A stretch of DNA of 64,000 bases from Sphingopyxis sp. GTDB taxonomy: Bacteria; Pseudomonadota; Alphaproteobacteria; Sphingomonadales; Sphingomonadaceae. The notes below the pieces were generated by a model, which searched no databases, was not told where the DNA came from, and saw nothing but the letters and a program-made list of their open reading frames with translations. The position numbers and the translations under genes are program-made. The stretch covers positions 31,773 through 95,772 of the forward strand of contig JAGHZY010000011.1 in the NCBI GenBank assembly GCA_017745175.1. Reading direction: 5' to 3'. Below, piece after piece: positions 35,598 to 44,101 of the stretch (positions within the stretch are counted from its first letter, which is position 1; each line of letters begins with the position of its first letter).

Positions 35598-36712
35598 GCG
35601 ACAGCCTTTTGGCACGCGGCCGTTCCATCATCGGCAGGGAAGGCGAAGCAGCGATCGGCGCACCAGCCGACCGGAAGCCGCTGACCCGCGGTAAAATCCG
35701 CCGTGCTCGGCACACGGATCACGAGCGATCCGCCGCCATCGAGCGCCGCGCGGATGCGGCTGTGATCGCCATGATAGGCAAGCTCCTCGACCCGTGCCTC
35801 GATTGCGTTCGAGCAGGCGGGAGGTGTGATGCCCGTTTCGACATGTTCGGGGCGGATGGCGGCGATCACGCTGTCGCCGGCCGCCATCGCGCCGGTCGCC
35901 GTCGCGCGGACGATCTGCCCGCCGGGCAGCCGGATGATACATCGATCGTCGTGCCGCTCCATGACCGTGCCGGCCAGCATGTTGTTCTCGCCGACAAAAG
36001 CCGCGACGAAGGCGTTTGCGGGCGTTTCGTATATCGCGTCGGGACGGCCGACTTGCTGGACGCGTCCGCCGGCAAACACCGCGATCCGGTCGGACATCGT
36101 CAGCGCTTCGCCCTGATCGTGCGTGACATAGACGATCGTCAGGCCGAGGGTGCGCTGGATACGTTTGATTTCGATCTGCAGATGTTCGCGAAGCTGGCGG
36201 TCGAGCGCGCCGAGCGGCTCATCCATCAGTACAAGGTCGGGCTCGAACACAAGCGCACGCGCGAGCGCGACGCGCTGGCGTTGGCCGCCGGACATGGCGT
36301 CGGGACGCCGCTCTCCCAAGCCGTCGAGTTTCACCAGCGCGAGGGCGTCCGCGACCTTCCGCGCCGCTTCGCTTCCCCTGATCCCGCGCACGCGCAGCGG
36401 GAAGGCGACATTTTCGGCGACGCTCATATGCGGGAACAGCGCATAATTCTGGAAAACGACGCCCATGTTGCGCCGATAGGGCGGTCGGTCGGCGAGCGAT
36501 GCACCGCCGAGAAAAATCTCGCCGGTGCTCGGGGTTTCGAACCCGGCGAGCATCATCAGCGTCGTCGTCTTGCCCGATCCCGACGGGCCGAGCAGCGTCA
36601 GGAATTCCCCGCGCTCGATTACGAGGTCGAGATCGGCGACGGCGGCGGGGCCGCCCGCGGCATAGCGTTTCCCGACACCGCGAAATTCGACGAGAGAGGC
36701 GGCCACGGTCAT
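35594..36712 (-). CDS. ABC transporter ATP-binding protein, PotA-like
   Basis: The 372-aa ATPase has Walker A GPSGSGKTTT (about residues 41-50), Q-loop FQNYALFPHMSV, signature MSGGQRQRVALARAL, Walker B LVLMDEPLGALD, and the H-loop THDQGEAL. The C-terminal TOBE domain (about 280-355) is typical of the PotA/CUT1 branch. It couples ATP hydrolysis to the two downstream permeases. ATGA overlaps join it to the aminotransferase upstream and the binding protein downstream. Confidence 0.95.
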   Translation of the reverse strand: MTVAASLVEFRGVGKRYAAGGPAAVADLDLVIERGEFLTLLGPSGSGKTTTLMMLAGFETPSTGEIFLGGASLADRPPYRRNMGVVFQNYALFPHMSVAENVAFPLRVRGIRGSEAARKVADALALVKLDGLGERRPDAMSGGQRQRVALARALVFEPDLVLMDEPLGALDRQLREHLQIEIKRIQRTLGLTIVYVTHDQGEALTMSDRIAVFAGGRVQQVGRPDAIYETPANAFVAAFVGENNMLAGTVMERHDDRCIIRLPGGQIVRATATGAMAAGDSVIAAIRPEHVETGITPPACSNAIEARVEELAYHGDHSRIRAALDGGGSLVIRVPSTADFTAGQRLPVGWCADRCFAFPADDGTAACQKAVA

Positions 36713-37932
36713 TCGCCGGTCAGCGCCCGATAGACCGCGCCGAGCCGCCCGATCCCGTCGTCGATCTGTTCGGGGGTCGTATAGCTGAACGACAGGCGAA
36801 TATGGTTGCGCGGCGCGGCGGTGCCTTGCGCGGCAAAGAAGCGGCTGCCCGCGATCAGATGGATACCGGCATCGTGGGCGCGTGCGGCGAGAAGGTCGCC
36901 GTCGACATGCCCGGGCAGCGTCAGCCAGACATAATAGCCGCCCTCGGGCACCGCGATCGCAGCGTCCGGAAGCTCGCGTGCGACGGCCGCCACGATATGA
37001 TCCCGGCGCTCGCGATAGATGGCCTGCACGCGTGCGATATGCCCGGGGAACCGGTCCGACCGCGCGAATTCATGGATGATCCGCTGGATGAGCGGCGACG
37101 AACCGCCCTCGGATTTGAGCTGGACCATGCGCGCGATGAGCGCAGGCTCGGCGGCGACCCAGCCGATCCGGAGGCCCGGCGCGACCAGCTTCGAGAATGT
37201 GCCGAGGTGAAAGACCGATCCCGAGCGGTCGAGTGCCTTCAGGAGCGGGGCGTCGGGTCCGTCGAAACGCACGCGCCGGTACGGGCTGTCCTCGACGATC
37301 GGAATGCCGTGTGCCTCGGCCAGCGCGACGAGCGCCGTACGCCGCGCAGCGGACATCGTCGCGCCCGTCGGATTATGGAATTCGGGAATATTATAGATGA
37401 ACTTGGGCGGTGCCTTGCCCGCCGCGGCGCGGGCCACGAGCGTGGCCTCGAGCGCGTCGACATCGAGCCCCGCCGCGTCCTGCCCGATCTCGACGAACTC
37501 GGCGCCATGATTCCGGAAGATCGGGATGGCGGTGAAATAGGTCGGCGCGGTAACGACGATCGCGTCGCCTTCGTCGAGCAACAGGCGGCAGACGAGGTCG
37601 ATGCCTTGCTTGGCGCCGTTGGTGATCAGGATATGGTCGGCGGTCAGCGCACAGCCGTCCTCGTTCATCCAGTTCGCGAGCCATTCGCGCAGATAGGGCT
37701 GTCCGCGGCCCGAGGCATATTGCAGCACTTCCTCGCGGTGCCCCATCAGCGCGTCGGCCGCGAACCGCCCGAGATCCGGGAGCAGTTGCGGCGCCGCGAA
37801 ACCCGAATCGAACAGGATGGTCTCCTCGCCGAATTCGGACGGAAAATGCGGCGCGGGAAGCTGCGTCGAAAGATGTTCGGCCCGGCGCGCCAGGCGATTG
37901 TCATTCCACAAAATTTGGCCCCTCCATTGCAC
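36709..37932 (-). CDS. PLP-dependent aminotransferase, class I/II
   Basis: The 407-aa fold-type I enzyme has the PLP lysine K248 in GTFSKLVAPGLRIGW, the Asn/Pro motif in NIPEFHNPTG (about 181-190), YASGRGQPYLREWL near 72, and the phosphate-binding Arg in APGLRIGW. The pattern resembles the 2-aminoadipate / LysN / MocR-catalytic-domain group, but there is no DNA-binding domain. It heads the ABC-transporter operon, so it probably transaminates an imported amino acid or amine. The start is a GTG at 37932; a TTG at 37911 has a better ribosome-binding site (GGAGGGG seven bases upstream) and is a real alternative. Confidence 0.9.
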   Translation of the reverse strand: MQWRGQILWNDNRLARRAEHLSTQLPAPHFPSEFGEETILFDSGFAAPQLLPDLGRFAADALMGHREEVLQYASGRGQPYLREWLANWMNEDGCALTADHILITNGAKQGIDLVCRLLLDEGDAIVVTAPTYFTAIPIFRNHGAEFVEIGQDAAGLDVDALEATLVARAAAGKAPPKFIYNIPEFHNPTGATMSAARRTALVALAEAHGIPIVEDSPYRRVRFDGPDAPLLKALDRSGSVFHLGTFSKLVAPGLRIGWVAAEPALIARMVQLKSEGGSSPLIQRIIHEFARSDRFPGHIARVQAIYRERRDHIVAAVARELPDAAIAVPEGGYYVWLTLPGHVDGDLLAARAHDAGIHLIAGSRFFAAQGTAAPRNHIRLSFSYTTPEQIDDGIGRLGAVYRALTGE

Positions 37933-37981
37933 CGCTTGCCGCGGAACAGCTCACCCTGCCGAGAACGATGGTCCGGGACAG

Positions 37982-38026
37982 CGAATCCGCCATCGCCGGA
38001 CGACCAAAAATCGAATGGCGGATTCG
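37982..38026. promoter_or_regulatory. Perfect 12-bp inverted repeat in a divergent promoter region (putative operator)
   Basis: Arms 37982-37993 (CGAATCCGCCAT) and 38015-38026 (ATGGCGGATTCG) are exact reverse complements, with centres 33 bp apart, about three helical turns. They lie between the divergent aminotransferase/ABC operon and the amidohydrolase operon. Related half-sites occur at 48367-48392 in another divergent promoter of the same block. The binding protein is unknown. Confidence 0.6.
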
Positions 38027-38065
38027 GGACGCTCATCGCTCGTGCTGATCGGGAAGGCGGGAAAA

Positions 38066-39451
38066 ATGGCATCGATGATGAAGCATCTGGGCGGGGCGTG
38101 CATCGCACTGCTGTCGCTGACGGCTGCCGGCGCCGCGATCGCCGCCCATGGCGCACCCGACGATCCTTTTCCGGCGACCTACCGTCCTGCCGCATCGGCT
38201 TCGCTGGCGATCGTCGGCGCGACGGTGCTGACGGGCACCGGCGCCGAAATCGCCGATGCGACGCTCTTGATCGCAGATGGAAAGATCGAGGCGGTCGGTG
38301 CGATGTTGCCCGTACCCGAAGGCTATGCCCGGGTCGACGGTCGCGGCAAATGGGTGACCCCCGGCATCATCGACGCGCATTCGCACCTCGGCGTCTACGC
38401 GTCGCCCGCGACGCCATCGCACGAGGACGGCAATGGGGCGGTGGCGCCGAACACCGCCGAAGTATGGGCCGAACATTCGGTATGGCCGCAGGATCCGAAG
38501 TTCCGCCTCGCACGCGCCGGCGGGGTGACAAGCCTGATGATCCTGCCGGGTTCGGCCAACCTGTTCGGCGGCCGTTCGGTGACGCTCAAGAATGTGCCGT
38601 CGGTGACGACGCAGGGCATGAAGTTCCCGGGCGCACCCTATGGCCTGAAGATCGCGTGCGGCGAGAATCCGAAGCGCGTCTATGGCAGCAAGGGACGTTC
38701 GCCCGCGACGCGGATGGGCAATGTCGCAGGCTATCGCAAGGCGTGGATCGACGCCGCCGATTACCTCCGACGCCAGGACAGGTGGGAAGCGGGCGGGAAG
38801 GTCGGTGATCCGCCGAAACGCGATTTGCAGCTCGAAACGCTCGCAGGCGTGCTGCGCGGCGAGATTCTCGTCCAGAACCACTGCTATCGCGCCGACGAAA
38901 TGGCGGTGATGATCGATGTCGCACGCGAGTTCGGATTCAGCATCCGCGCCTTCCATCATGCCAATGAGGCATACAAGATCGCGCCCTTGCTCGCGAAGGA
39001 AGATATTTGCGTCGCGACCTGGGCGAACAGCTGGGGCGCGAAGATGGAATCGCTCGACGGGATCGAGGAGAATGCGCCGATGATCGACGCGGCGGGCGGC
39101 TGCGCGATCATCCACTCGGATGACGGCTTGCTGATCCAGCGGCTCAACCAGGAAGCCGGCATTGCGATGACCGCCGCCAATCACGCCGGTCTGCCCGTCA
39201 GCCGCGGCGAGGCGATCAGGTGGATCACCGCCAATCCCGCGAAGGCGATGGGGATAGCCGACAAGGTCGGCACGCTCGAGCCGGGCAAGATGGCCGATGT
39301 CGTGCTGTGGAGCGCGAACCCGTTCAGCGTCTATGCGCTCGCCGATCGTGTCTGGGTCGACGGGGTGATCCAGTGGGACCGGAGCGACCCGCGCTATCAG
39401 GGACCGTCGGACTTTGTAGTCGGGCAGCCGGGTCAGGGGTTCGCGCGATGA
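38066..39451 (+). CDS. Secreted amidohydrolase, metal site intact (pair member A)
   Basis: The 461-aa exported protein has a signal peptide (CIALLSLTAAGAAIAA). The amidohydrolase barrel carries the metal-binding H105-x-H107 in TPGIIDAHSHLG, a likely bridging Lys in LKIACGENPK, His in VQNHCYRADEM and FHHANEAYKIA, and the late Asp in AIIHSDDG. Annotation pipelines would usually call it imidazolonepropionase-like, but its export and peptide context argue against histidine degradation. It is 461 aa and closely related to the gene at 41441. It overlaps the next gene (pair member B) by 4 bp. Confidence 0.9.
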   Translation: MASMMKHLGGACIALLSLTAAGAAIAAHGAPDDPFPATYRPAASASLAIVGATVLTGTGAEIADATLLIADGKIEAVGAMLPVPEGYARVDGRGKWVTPGIIDAHSHLGVYASPATPSHEDGNGAVAPNTAEVWAEHSVWPQDPKFRLARAGGVTSLMILPGSANLFGGRSVTLKNVPSVTTQGMKFPGAPYGLKIACGENPKRVYGSKGRSPATRMGNVAGYRKAWIDAADYLRRQDRWEAGGKVGDPPKRDLQLETLAGVLRGEILVQNHCYRADEMAVMIDVAREFGFSIRAFHHANEAYKIAPLLAKEDICVATWANSWGAKMESLDGIEENAPMIDAAGGCAIIHSDDGLLIQRLNQEAGIAMTAANHAGLPVSRGEAIRWITANPAKAMGIADKVGTLEPGKMADVVLWSANPFSVYALADRVWVDGVIQWDRSDPRYQGPSDFVVGQPGQGFAR

Positions 39452-40725
39452 TCCGCCTGCTCGCCGCTGCATTTGCGCTTGCCGCCGTGCCCGCCGCGGC
39501 CGAGACCGTCGCGATCACCGGGGGCCGCGTCGTCACGATGGGGCCGATGGGCGAGATCGAGCGCGGAACGGTGGTGATCCGGGGCGGCCGGATCGTCGCG
39601 GTCGGGGCCGATATCGCGGTGCCGGCCGATGCGCAGACCATCGACGCGACCGGCAGGATCGTGACACCCGGGCTCGTCGCGGCAGGTACCGCGCTCGGGC
39701 TGGTCGAGGTGCGCGCGGTCGAGACAACCGACGATCGCGGCACCGATGCCGGTGACCTCAGCGCCGCTTTCGACGCGGGCTACGGCCTCAATCCCGACTC
39801 GCTGCTGATCCCCGTCGCGCGGCTCGGTGGCATCACCCGTGCGATCACGACCCCCGCCTATAAGGACAGGAGCGACCGCGAGCTGCTTTTTGCCGGGCAG
39901 GCGGCCGCGGTCGTGCTCGATGGCGGGGCGATGCTGATGAAACGCGGCGTCGCGATGGTGCTCGACATGGGTGACGCGGGGGCCGAGCGCGCGGGTGGCG
40001 CCCGCGCCGCCGAACTCGTCGCGCTGCGTGCACTCTTTGCCGAGGTCCGCGATTACAGGATGCGTCGCGCCGCCTACGATCGCGGCGAGACGCGCGACTA
40101 CACCTTGTCGCGCGTCGACATGGAGGCGCTGATCCCCGTCGTCGAGGGGCGGATGCCGCTGCTCGTCACGGTGAACCGTGCTGCCGATATTCGCGATGCG
40201 CTGGCATTGGCGCGCGAGGAAAGGCTGAAGCTGATTCTCGAAAGCGCGAGCGAGGGCTGGCGCGTCGCGGGCGAGATCGCCGCCGCGGGGGTTCCGGTCC
40301 TTCTGACGCCCGTCGAAAACACGCCCGCCTCGTTCGAGATGCTGGGCGCGACCCTGACCAATGCCGCGCGCCTCGCCGCTGCGGGGGTGACGATCGCGAT
40401 CGAGGGCAATGGCAGTCATCGCGAGCGCGAGATGCGGTACAATGCGGGCAACGCGGCCGCGAACGGGCTCGACCGGACGGCAGCGCTCGCCGCGATCACG
40501 ATCAATCCCGCGCGCATTTTCGGCCTTGCCGACCGTATCGGTTCGCTCGAAGCCGGCAAGGAAGGCGATGTCGTGATCTGGGACGGCGATCCGCTCGACA
40601 CGCTGTCGCGCCCGGCCACCGTCCTCATTCGCGGCGTCGCGGCGCCCATGACGTCGCGCGCGACCGAACTTCGCGACCGCTATCTTCCCGCCGTCCGGCA
40701 CCCTGCCAATGGAGAAACGCCATGA
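39448..40725 (+). CDS. Secreted amidohydrolase-like protein lacking the HxH motif (pair member B)
   Basis: The 425-aa exported protein has a signal peptide (LLAAAFALAAVPAAAE) and amidohydrolase ends: VTMGPMGEIERGTVVIRGG at the start and AITINPARIFGLADRIGSLEAGKEGDVVIWDGDP at the C-terminus. Where active members have HxH, it reads TPGLVAAGTALGLVEV, and the late Asp segment (EGNGSHREREMRYNAG) has no SD motif. It is thus probably catalytically inactive, or uses another site. It is coupled by a 4-bp overlap to member A, which suggests a heteromer in which B has a structural or specificity role. Confidence 0.88.
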   Translation: MIRLLAAAFALAAVPAAAETVAITGGRVVTMGPMGEIERGTVVIRGGRIVAVGADIAVPADAQTIDATGRIVTPGLVAAGTALGLVEVRAVETTDDRGTDAGDLSAAFDAGYGLNPDSLLIPVARLGGITRAITTPAYKDRSDRELLFAGQAAAVVLDGGAMLMKRGVAMVLDMGDAGAERAGGARAAELVALRALFAEVRDYRMRRAAYDRGETRDYTLSRVDMEALIPVVEGRMPLLVTVNRAADIRDALALAREERLKLILESASEGWRVAGEIAAAGVPVLLTPVENTPASFEMLGATLTNAARLAAAGVTIAIEGNGSHREREMRYNAGNAAANGLDRTAALAAITINPARIFGLADRIGSLEAGKEGDVVIWDGDPLDTLSRPATVLIRGVAAPMTSRATELRDRYLPAVRHPANGETP

Positions 40726-41444
40726 ACACCAATCGCCTTCTCACGCTCTATTCGGGCGTGCTCACCGCGGCCTGCGCGATCGCCGTCGCAACCAGCGCCG
40801 GCGCGGGTCCCGCGCCGGCAAAGGCGGCGTTCGACGAGATCGACGTCAAGCGCATCAACATTCGCGAGGATGACGGGACGATCCGCATGATCGTGTCGAA
40901 CACCAGCCGCTCGCCGGGCATCATCATGCACGGCAAGGAACGCCCGCACCCGAGCGGCAACCGCGGCGCCGGGATCATTTTCTACAACAATGAGGGGTCC
41001 GAAAATGGCGGCCTGACCTTCAGCGGCCAGAAGGGCCCCGACGGCAAGGTATCGGGCGGCGGCCACCTGAGCTTCGATCAATATGAGCAGGATCAGGTGA
41101 TCCAGCTGACCCAGAGCGAATATGACGGCCGGCGCTGGGCCGCGATGGTCGTCAACGACCGCCCCGACGCGGCGCTCGATTTCGACATGGCGGAACGCAT
41201 CTCGAAGATGCCCGAAGGTCCCGAGCGAACCGCCGCGTTACAGAAAGTACAGGCCGACGGCACCTTCGGCCGCCAGCGGCTCTATGTCGGCAAGACGCGC
41301 GACCGCGAATCGGCGGTGATGCTGAACGACGCGATGGGCCGTCCGCGCATCATGATGAAGGTGACCCCCGACGGAAAGGCGTCGATCGACTTTCTCGACG
41401 ACAAGGGCGGCGTGATCCGCTCGGTCACTCCTGACGTCAAATGA
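40722..41444 (+). CDS. Exported protein of unknown family, copy 2 (FDEI-VKRIN)
   Basis: This 240-aa protein is a paralogue of the one at 18779-19501. It has a signal-type N-terminus (LYSGVLTAACAIAVATSAGAG) and the shared motifs FDEIDVKRINIREDDGT, SPGIIMHGKE, GAGIIFYNNEGSENGGLTF, LSFDQYEQDQ, and PRIMMKVTPDGKASIDFLDD near the C-terminus. The 4-bp overlaps with pair member B before it and the second member A after it place it inside the operon, so it is probably part of the same machine. No catalytic residues are obvious. Function not assigned. Confidence 0.88.
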   Translation: MNTNRLLTLYSGVLTAACAIAVATSAGAGPAPAKAAFDEIDVKRINIREDDGTIRMIVSNTSRSPGIIMHGKERPHPSGNRGAGIIFYNNEGSENGGLTFSGQKGPDGKVSGGGHLSFDQYEQDQVIQLTQSEYDGRRWAAMVVNDRPDAALDFDMAERISKMPEGPERTAALQKVQADGTFGRQRLYVGKTRDRESAVMLNDAMGRPRIMMKVTPDGKASIDFLDDKGGVIRSVTPDVK

Positions 41445-42838
41445 AGCACGCCGCGCTCGTTCTTCTCGCGGCCACCGCGCTCGCCGGATGCGCCGCGTCC
41501 GGGCGGCCGCAGCCGGCGCCCGTCGCCGATACGGCACCGGAAATCGACCGCGACCCCTACCCGAGCACCTATCGTGCGCCGGCCGGCGGGCGCGTCGCAC
41601 TGGTCGGCGCGACGGTGCTGACCGCGGCCGGCGAGGAGATCGCGAACGGTACGGTGTTGATCGAGAACGGGAAGATCGCGGCCGTCGGCGCCTCGCTTGC
41701 CGTGCCCGAGGGCTATCGAACCGTGGACGCGCGCGGCAAATGGATAACCCCGGGGGTGATCGACGCGCATTCGCATCTCGGCGCCTGGGCCCAGCCCGAA
41801 TCGGTCGAGATGCATAATGACATCAACGAACTGACCGATCCGAACACCGCACAGGTGTGGGTCGAGCATTCGGTCTGGCCGCAGGATCCCGGCTTCGACG
41901 CGGCGCGCGAGGCAGGGGTCACGACCCTGATGATCCTGCCGGGATCGGGCAATCTGTTCGGCGGCCGCACGGTGACGCTCAAGAATGTGCCGTCGGTGAC
42001 GATGCAGGGGATGAAGTTTCCCGGCGCGCCGCAGGGCCTGAAGATCGCGTGCGGCGAGAATCCGAAGCGCGTTTACGGCGGCCGCGGCCGCTCGCCCGCG
42101 ACGCGGATGGGCAATGTCGCGGGTTATCGCAAGGCGTGGATCGATGCGCAGGATTATGCGCGGCGCCGGGACAAGTGGGAGAAGGACGGCCGGACCGGCG
42201 ACGCGCCGAAACGCGACCTGCAGCTCGAAACGCTCGCGGGTGTGCTGAAGGGCGACATCCTCGTCCAGAACCATTGCTACCGCGCCGACGAAATGGCGAA
42301 CATGATCGACATCTCGCGCGAGTTCGGGTTCAAAATTCGTACCTTCCACCACGCCAACGAGGCCTACAAGATCGCGCCGTTGCTCGCGAAAGAGGATATT
42401 TGCGTCGCCACCTGGGCCAGCTGGTGGGGATACAAGATGGAGGTGTTCGACGCGATCGAGGAGAATGCGGCGCTCGTCCATGCGGCGGGCGGCTGCGCGA
42501 TCATCCACTCGGACGATCCGATCGTCATCCAGCGGCTGAACCAGGAGGCCGCGGCGGCGCTGTCGGCAGCATGGCGCGCGGGGATCCGGATCAGCAAGGC
42601 CGACGCCGTCCGCTGGTTTACCGCCAATCCGGCAAAGGCGCTCGGCATCGCCGACCGCGTCGGGACGCTCGAACCCGGCAAGAATGCCGACATCGTGCTC
42701 TGGAGCCACGACCCGTTCAGCATCTATGCGCGTGCCGAAAAGGTCTGGATCGACGGGGGTATCGTCTTCGACCGCGCCGATGCGCGCTATCGCCGCCATT
42801 CCGACTTCCTGCTCGGCCAACCGGGAGAGACACGATGA
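41441..42838 (+). CDS. Amidohydrolase lipoprotein, metal site intact (second pair member A)
   Basis: The 465-aa protein is highly similar to the gene at 38066, down to long identical blocks such as LKNVPSVT and GYRKAWID. It differs at the N-terminus: a lipobox (LAATALAGC) makes it a predicted lipoprotein instead of a soluble periplasmic protein. The metal ligands are kept: H110 and H112 in TPGVIDAHSHLG, VQNHCYRADEM, FHHANEAYK, IIHSDDP. It pairs with the following B-type gene by a 4-bp overlap. Confidence 0.9.
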   Translation: MKHAALVLLAATALAGCAASGRPQPAPVADTAPEIDRDPYPSTYRAPAGGRVALVGATVLTAAGEEIANGTVLIENGKIAAVGASLAVPEGYRTVDARGKWITPGVIDAHSHLGAWAQPESVEMHNDINELTDPNTAQVWVEHSVWPQDPGFDAAREAGVTTLMILPGSGNLFGGRTVTLKNVPSVTMQGMKFPGAPQGLKIACGENPKRVYGGRGRSPATRMGNVAGYRKAWIDAQDYARRRDKWEKDGRTGDAPKRDLQLETLAGVLKGDILVQNHCYRADEMANMIDISREFGFKIRTFHHANEAYKIAPLLAKEDICVATWASWWGYKMEVFDAIEENAALVHAAGGCAIIHSDDPIVIQRLNQEAAAALSAAWRAGIRISKADAVRWFTANPAKALGIADRVGTLEPGKNADIVLWSHDPFSIYARAEKVWIDGGIVFDRADARYRRHSDFLLGQPGETR

Positions 42839-44097
42839 CCCGCCGGCTCGCTGCGCTCGCGGCGCTTCTGCTCGCGACCCCGGCTTCGGCCGAGACGATC
42901 GCGATCGTCGATGCGCGGCTGATGACGATGACCGGTGCGGGAGAAATCTCGCGCGGAACGATCGTCATCCGGGACGGCCGCATCGCGGCACTCGGCGCCG
43001 GCGTGCCTGTTCCTGCAGGCGCGCGCATCATCGACGGCCGCGGCGGCGTGGTCACCCCCGGTTTTGTCCAGGCCGACAGCACGCTGGGTGCGGTCGAGGT
43101 CAGCCAGGTTCCGACGAGCGCCGACCGCGCGACGCACAGCGCAGCGATCAGCGCGGGCTTCGATATCTCGCTCGGGCTCAATCCCGATTCGATTCTGCTG
43201 CCCGTGTCGCGGCTTGCGGGGATTACCCATGCGGTGACCACCCCGCTCTACGATGATCAGGGCGGGCGCCGGCTGCAGTTTGCCGGGCAGGCGGCAGTGA
43301 TCGACCTTGCCCAGCGGCCGCAGATGGTGACGCGCCCGCGCGCCGCGATGGTCCTCGAAATGGGCGAAGGCGGTGCCGAACGCGCCGGTGGCGCGCGCGG
43401 GTCGGCGATCGTCGAATTGCGCACGACGCTCGCCGATGTCCGGCATTTCGCGGCACATCGCGCGGCCTATGACCGTGGCGAGGGACGTCCGCAGACGCTG
43501 TCGCGCGTCGATCTTGAAGCGCTGGTGCCCGTCGCCGAAGGGCGAATGCCGCTGATCGTCAAGGTCGACCGCGCGTCGGACATCCGCGAGATGATCGCGT
43601 TCGCGCGTGAGGAGAGGCTGCGCATCATCGTCGACGGTGCGGGAGAGGGGTGGCGCGTTGCGGACGAGATCGCCGCAGCGCAAGTCCCCGTCATCCTCGA
43701 CCCGCTCGCCGACCTGCCGCGCAGCTTCTCCGAACTCGGCGCGACGATGGACAATGCCGCGCGGCTCCACGCCGCGGGTGTCACCGTCGTCATCAAGACG
43801 GGCAGCGGCGTCGCGCATCGCGCGCGCGAACTGCGTTACGGTGCCGGAAATGCCGTCGCATGGGGATTGCCCCACGATGCCGCGGTCGCGGCGATCACGA
43901 TCAACCCGGCGCGCGTCTTCGGTGTCGCCGACCGTATCGGATCGCTGCAGGCCGGCCGCGTCGCCGATCTGGTCTTGTGGAACGGCGACCCGCTCGAACC
44001 GCTGTCGCAACCGCAGGCGGTGTTCGTCGAGGGGGTGGAGAAGCCGCTCACGGCCCGCCCGCTCGAGCTGCGCGACCGTTATATGCCGCGGCCCTGA
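42835..44097 (+). CDS. Secreted amidohydrolase-like protein lacking the HxH motif (second pair member B)
   Basis: The 420-aa exported protein is the paralogue of 39448-40725. It has a signal peptide (LAALAALLLATPASAE). The metal-binding HxH is again missing: the equivalent segment reads TPGFVQADSTLGAVEV. The shared segments SLGLNPDS/GYGLNPDS, AGITHAVTTP, LSRVDLEALVPVAEGRMPL and AITINPARVFGVADRIGSLQAG show both B proteins are kept under selection. It is the last gene of the operon and ends 4 bp before the convergent M16 gene. Confidence 0.88.
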   Translation: MTRRLAALAALLLATPASAETIAIVDARLMTMTGAGEISRGTIVIRDGRIAALGAGVPVPAGARIIDGRGGVVTPGFVQADSTLGAVEVSQVPTSADRATHSAAISAGFDISLGLNPDSILLPVSRLAGITHAVTTPLYDDQGGRRLQFAGQAAVIDLAQRPQMVTRPRAAMVLEMGEGGAERAGGARGSAIVELRTTLADVRHFAAHRAAYDRGEGRPQTLSRVDLEALVPVAEGRMPLIVKVDRASDIREMIAFAREERLRIIVDGAGEGWRVADEIAAAQVPVILDPLADLPRSFSELGATMDNAARLHAAGVTVVIKTGSGVAHRARELRYGAGNAVAWGLPHDAAVAAITINPARVFGVADRIGSLQAGRVADLVLWNGDPLEPLSQPQAVFVEGVEKPLTARPLELRDRYMPRP

Positions 44098-44101
44098 ACG
44101 G

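Noticed and set aside
38066..39451. Imidazolonepropionase (histidine degradation)
   Set aside because: The protein is exported, and no other hut genes are present. The family name would be misleading here.
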